Source of the DNA: an uncultured Clostridia bacterium
GTDB taxonomy: Bacteria > Bacillota > Clostridia > Oscillospirales > Ruminococcaceae
DNA: 64,000 nucleotides
Assembly: GCA_945876755.1 (NCBI GenBank)
Contig: CAMCPM010000002.1
Span: forward strand, 1 to 64,000
Direction of reading: 5' to 3'
The notes below the pieces were generated by a model. The model was not told the origin of the DNA. It made no database searches and saw only the letters and a list, made by a program, of their open reading frames with translations. Positions 61,211 through 64,000 of this stretch are shown piece by piece; within the stretch, counting starts at the first letter, position 1, and every line of letters starts with the position of its first letter. Made by a program: the position numbers and the translations under genes.

Positions 61211-62266
61211 ATGGCAATGTCGGACGAGGTCCGTGCAAATCCAAGATATAAACCAAAGAAAAAGAAAGAAAAAAAGGGATTTGCTGAAAGCTTTATACCA
61301 ATGAAGGGCGACAAGCCAAACGAAATTCTGAGCAAGGTAATTGTTCTGATTTCAATAGCGGCGCTGGTCATTTGCGGAATTGTTCTTGCAGTTTACTTTT
61401 ATCATATTTTTGAAGCGAAGCAGAATCATTCCGAATTAAGCAACAAATACAAAATTTTCAATAATCTGAGTCAGTCAAGTTCGACAGACGGTTCGGCAGC
61501 GGATAATCCTGTTACCGAAATCGGAAATGACGGTGAAATTGTCAGAAATCCGCTGGTAACTCTTCCGTTTGCTGAGGAAATGCTGGCGATAAATCCTGAT
61601 TATGTCGGTTATGTTTCAATTCCGGGCGTACTCAGCGAGGCTGTCGTTCAGGCTTCAGACAATGAGTATTATCTCAAAAAGAATATTTACGGTCAGACCC
61701 GTTCCTGCGGAACCGTTTTTGCGGATTATAGAAATGTTATCAGCGATTATGCGGATCTGCAGTCGGATAATATCATTCTCTACGGTCACAATCAGCGTGA
61801 CGGAACAATGTTCGGACAGCTTGACTATTACAAATGGGATTACAAATACTGGCTTCAGAATCCGTACATTTATTTCGACAACAGGTATGAGCAAAGTACA
61901 TATGTTATTATTGCTTCGTTTGTTATCAACACCGAACCCGAGCATGACAACGGTTATGTTTTCGACTATCAGAACTACATAAATTTTGACGAATCACACT
62001 CTTTTGATACCTTTATTAAAGAGCTTAATGAGAGAAGCCATTTTAATACCGGCATTGATGTAAACGAAAATGACAAGTTTATTACCTTGTCAACCTGTTC
62101 CTACGAGTGGGAGCCTGCACGTCATGTAATTATCGGCAGAAAGCTCCGCGCAGGTGAAACTCCCGATAATCTGGACACTACCGGATTTGCGGTAAATCCC
62201 AATCCCAAGTGGCCTGCGATATATTATAAATACAACGGCGGCACATATGTCGAAGCAAGCGAGTAA
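61211..62266 (+). CDS. Class B sortase 4
   Basis: 351 residues. Basic arm, SFIPMKGDKPNEILSK (KGD 32-34), anchor (about 43-64), spacer, and sortase B domain with His193 in LYGHNQRDGTMFG, Cys296 in LSTCSYEW and Arg304 in PARHVI. The SYEWEPARH variant of the Cys loop sets it apart from the other three. GAAAGGAA lies 11 nt before the ATG. It is followed at 37 bp by the SpoIID-domain gene. Confidence 0.92.
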   Translation: MAMSDEVRANPRYKPKKKKEKKGFAESFIPMKGDKPNEILSKVIVLISIAALVICGIVLAVYFYHIFEAKQNHSELSNKYKIFNNLSQSSSTDGSAADNPVTEIGNDGEIVRNPLVTLPFAEEMLAINPDYVGYVSIPGVLSEAVVQASDNEYYLKKNIYGQTRSCGTVFADYRNVISDYADLQSDNIILYGHNQRDGTMFGQLDYYKWDYKYWLQNPYIYFDNRYEQSTYVIIASFVINTEPEHDNGYVFDYQNYINFDESHSFDTFIKELNERSHFNTGIDVNENDKFITLSTCSYEWEPARHVIIGRKLRAGETPDNLDTTGFAVNPNPKWPAIYYKYNGGTYVEASE

Positions 62267-62303
62267 AAGATACAGACGTTAAATCAGGAAGAAGGAGATA
62301 AAT

Positions 62304-63791
62304 ATGAAGCTCAGAAGCATACTAAGCGGTATAACGGCGCTGCTGCTGGTCGGCGTTTTCTATACATTTGCGTTTTGTATGGTCGAGGACGTTGACGAAA
62401 ATGCAATTTCTATGGAATACTATTATTCCACTGAAACAGAGCCTGCTGCTGATGATGAATCAGACGGCAAAAGTGCGGAAGCTCCTGTGGAAATCGCAGA
62501 TTTAAACAATACTGAATTTCCTGCTGAACCCGACCACGCTTTGCCTGCGGAAGTGAATTATCCCGAGGATGAAATTGCGGAAAAAAATGAGGAAACAACG
62601 GCTGTTCCAAACGAGGCAGGAGAAATGGATGAAACTGTTTCGGCTGCTCCTGAAACGGAAACTCCTCAGGAACCCTCTGTGAATGAGGAATATCCGGAGG
62701 ATTTTGATGTTGAAGAATATGACGAAAACAGCTCCGAAGCTAAGGTGCAATCTGTTTTTGCCGTGGACAGCAAGGAGGATAAGACTCTTTCCGTTGACGA
62801 TGAGGATATTGAAGTCGACGAGACAACTGCTCCCGAAACGGAAGTGCCGTTTGAAACTATACCTGCCGATACAACAGAAAATGAAACCGAAAATACGCTT
62901 CAGGTCGCAGAGGATGTTCCTGAGGTTTCCGGCGACATAATCATTACGGTTTGGGGAGAAAGTGAAACGGCTCCGACAGAAACGTCGGTGTCGGTCAGCA
63001 TTGGAAACGGTGTTGACATTTCAACCGAGGAGACTTTTACCGCAAGGTTTAACGGTGCGGTTCAGACGGTCAACGCTTATGACCTTATCTGCGGTATAGT
63101 ACATAATGAAATTTCTTCCAGCTTTAGCGATGAAGCTATTAAGGCTCAGGCTGTTGCGGCGTATTCTTATGTAAAGTATCACAATGTAAACGGTCTTACC
63201 CCGACTGTGCTTGTTAAGAATAATCCGCCTGAGAGAATCAAGAGACTTGTTTCCGAGGTCTGGGGAGTATGCTGCTATTATAACGGAAGTGTTGCTCAGA
63301 CAGTTTATATGGCTTCTTCATCGGGTTATACTGCCGACGCTGCAAATGTCTGGGGCGGAAGCGTGCCTTACCTCAAGAGCGTATTTTGTCCTTTTGACGC
63401 GGAAAGCGACCCGAATTACGGTTCAAGAATGAAGGTCAGCGAGGACAATATGCGGCTTCTTCTTGAAGGTGCTCTCGGCATCACTCTTTCGGGAAATCCG
63501 GAAAATTGGATAGTTATTACCGATTATATCGACGGAAATTATGTCGGCAAAATAAATGTTGACGGACAGAAAACAATTACGGGACGTAAAATGCGTGAAA
63601 CCGTTATGGGTTATAAGCTTAAAAGTGCTGCGTTTGACGTTTCATACAGTGATGGCTATTTTGTATTCACTACATACGGCTACGGTCATGGCGTGGGTAT
63701 GAGCCAGAACGGTGCGAATATTCTTGCAAAACAGGGTTATTCTTATGAAGAGATACTCAAATTTTATTTTACGGGAATTGAAGTGCTATGA
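62304..63791 (+). CDS. Membrane-anchored SpoIID/LytB-domain protein
   Basis: 495 residues. One N-terminal membrane helix (about 9-28) is followed by a 210-residue acidic, Thr/Glu/Pro-rich linker and a C-terminal SpoIID domain (about 245-495). NAYDLICGIVHNEISSSF holds the Glu equivalent to the catalytic one of SpoIID, and AIKAQAVAAYSYVKYHN and YGHGVGMSQNGAN are family signatures. SpoIID is a lytic transglycosylase that acts on denuded glycan strands. Placement after four sortases suggests it opens the wall for surface-protein attachment or acts during sporulation. GAAGGAG precedes the ATG. Confidence 0.9.
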   Translation: MKLRSILSGITALLLVGVFYTFAFCMVEDVDENAISMEYYYSTETEPAADDESDGKSAEAPVEIADLNNTEFPAEPDHALPAEVNYPEDEIAEKNEETTAVPNEAGEMDETVSAAPETETPQEPSVNEEYPEDFDVEEYDENSSEAKVQSVFAVDSKEDKTLSVDDEDIEVDETTAPETEVPFETIPADTTENETENTLQVAEDVPEVSGDIIITVWGESETAPTETSVSVSIGNGVDISTEETFTARFNGAVQTVNAYDLICGIVHNEISSSFSDEAIKAQAVAAYSYVKYHNVNGLTPTVLVKNNPPERIKRLVSEVWGVCCYYNGSVAQTVYMASSSGYTADAANVWGGSVPYLKSVFCPFDAESDPNYGSRMKVSEDNMRLLLEGALGITLSGNPENWIVITDYIDGNYVGKINVDGQKTITGRKMRETVMGYKLKSAAFDVSYSDGYFVFTTYGYGHGVGMSQNGANILAKQGYSYEEILKFYFTGIEVL

Positions 63792-64000
63792 CAATTTATG
63801 AAATAATTACCAAGAAAAAGCATAACGTCGAATTGAGTACGGAAGAGATCAATTGGGTCGTTGCCGGATTTACGTCCGGCAGCATTCCCGATTATCAGAT
63901 GTCCGCGCTCCTTATGGCGGTGTGCTTTTGTTCTTTATCAGACAGGGAAACTGTTGACCTGACGATGGCTATGGCGCGTTCCGGCGATATGATAAAGCCC
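63788..64000 (+). CDS. Pyrimidine-nucleoside phosphorylase, 3' end missing
   Basis: The first 71 codons are present, beginning MTIYEIITKKKHNVELSTEEI at an ATG overlapping the SpoIID stop (ATGA). The helical N-terminal domain is that of thymidine/pyrimidine-nucleoside phosphorylases (FTSGSIPDYQMSALLMAV, LTMAMARSGD). The enzyme splits pyrimidine nucleosides with phosphate. Overlap with the envelope gene puts it in the same operon, although the functional link is not obvious. Confidence 0.9.
   Translation, partial: MTIYEIITKKKHNVELSTEEINWVVAGFTSGSIPDYQMSALLMAVCFCSLSDRETVDLTMAMARSGDMIKP

Overview
The window looks like a chromosome segment of a low-to-mid GC, Gram-positive anaerobe of the Clostridia, most like Ruminococcus and its relatives in the Oscillospiraceae. 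The evidence is the set of families, not a database hit: AGGAGG-type ribosome sites, TTGACA/TATAAT promoters with 17-bp spacers, class B sortases, a SpoIID-domain protein, a clostridial-type 2[4Fe-4S] ferredoxin, a split MetH, and a purine operon whose PurH is divided into an AICAR transformylase and an archaeal-type (PurO) IMP cyclohydrolase. No rRNA, tRNA, CRISPR array, transposase or phage gene was seen.

Layout. 1-3.6 kb: the 3' part of a fructoselysine-kinase-like PfkB gene, then two coupled lipoprotein genes on the minus strand, one an orphan ABC solute-binding protein. 3.6-5.0 kb: two membrane proteins. 5.1-11.5 kb: a plus-strand run from a small alarmone synthetase and Ogt through a transglutaminase-like lipoprotein into a type IV pilus-like cluster (GspF/PilC family protein, three small pseudopilin-like proteins, PilT-like ATPase). 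11.6-13.8 kb: a secreted 'choice-of-anchor A' protein with 76 tandem Asp-Pro-Val triplets and a C-terminal NPKTG sorting signal. 13.9-19.0 kb (minus): ftsE, ftsX, a coiled-coil M23 peptidase, an S41 protease and two small genes, an envelope and division operon. 19.1-23.8 kb: a PucR/CdaR-like regulator, lgt, a DUF4190-type protein, and a GntR-ABC transporter operon with a visible operator.

23.8-34.7 kb (minus): the purine operon purE-purC-purF paralogue-purF-purM-purN-purO-purH, two unrelated membrane or lipoprotein genes, and purD. It is preceded by a leader with a good promoter, a possible 36-codon leader peptide and an intrinsic terminator. 34.7-41 kb: ferredoxin, a SnoaL-like protein, an unusually long FtsA-like ATPase, two single-unit TrkA-type K+ regulators, and citrate synthase. 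41-44 kb (minus): a three-gene cassette of peptidoglycan-binding-domain proteins. 44-49.5 kb: a sialate O-acetylesterase-like enzyme, then metF, the MetH reactivation domain and metH. 49.6-51.9 kb: an EamA transporter, a histidine phosphatase, an AT-rich CrtO-like membrane protein and a 102-bp near-perfect palindrome.

52-54.5 kb: a TetM/EF-G-like translational GTPase fused to a C-terminal YacP/Rae1-type NYN nuclease domain, the most interesting single gene here. It pairs a domain that works in the ribosomal A site with a family known to cut mRNA there. 54.6-57.0 kb: a cysteine desulfurase and ThiI. 57.1-63.8 kb: four consecutive class B sortases, each with a KGD motif just inside its membrane anchor, one of them a chimera with a long acidic cytoplasmic arm and a repetitive outer tail, followed by a membrane-anchored SpoIID-domain protein. 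The NPKTG protein at 11.6 kb is the only obvious sortase substrate seen. The window ends in the 5' part of a pyrimidine-nucleoside phosphorylase gene.

A recurring oddity is a strong Shine-Dalgarno sequence separated from the start codon by a small hairpin, upstream of the pseudopilin-like gene at 8974, purM at 30248 and a trkA-like gene at 39288. All functional calls rest on motif reading; no searches were run.
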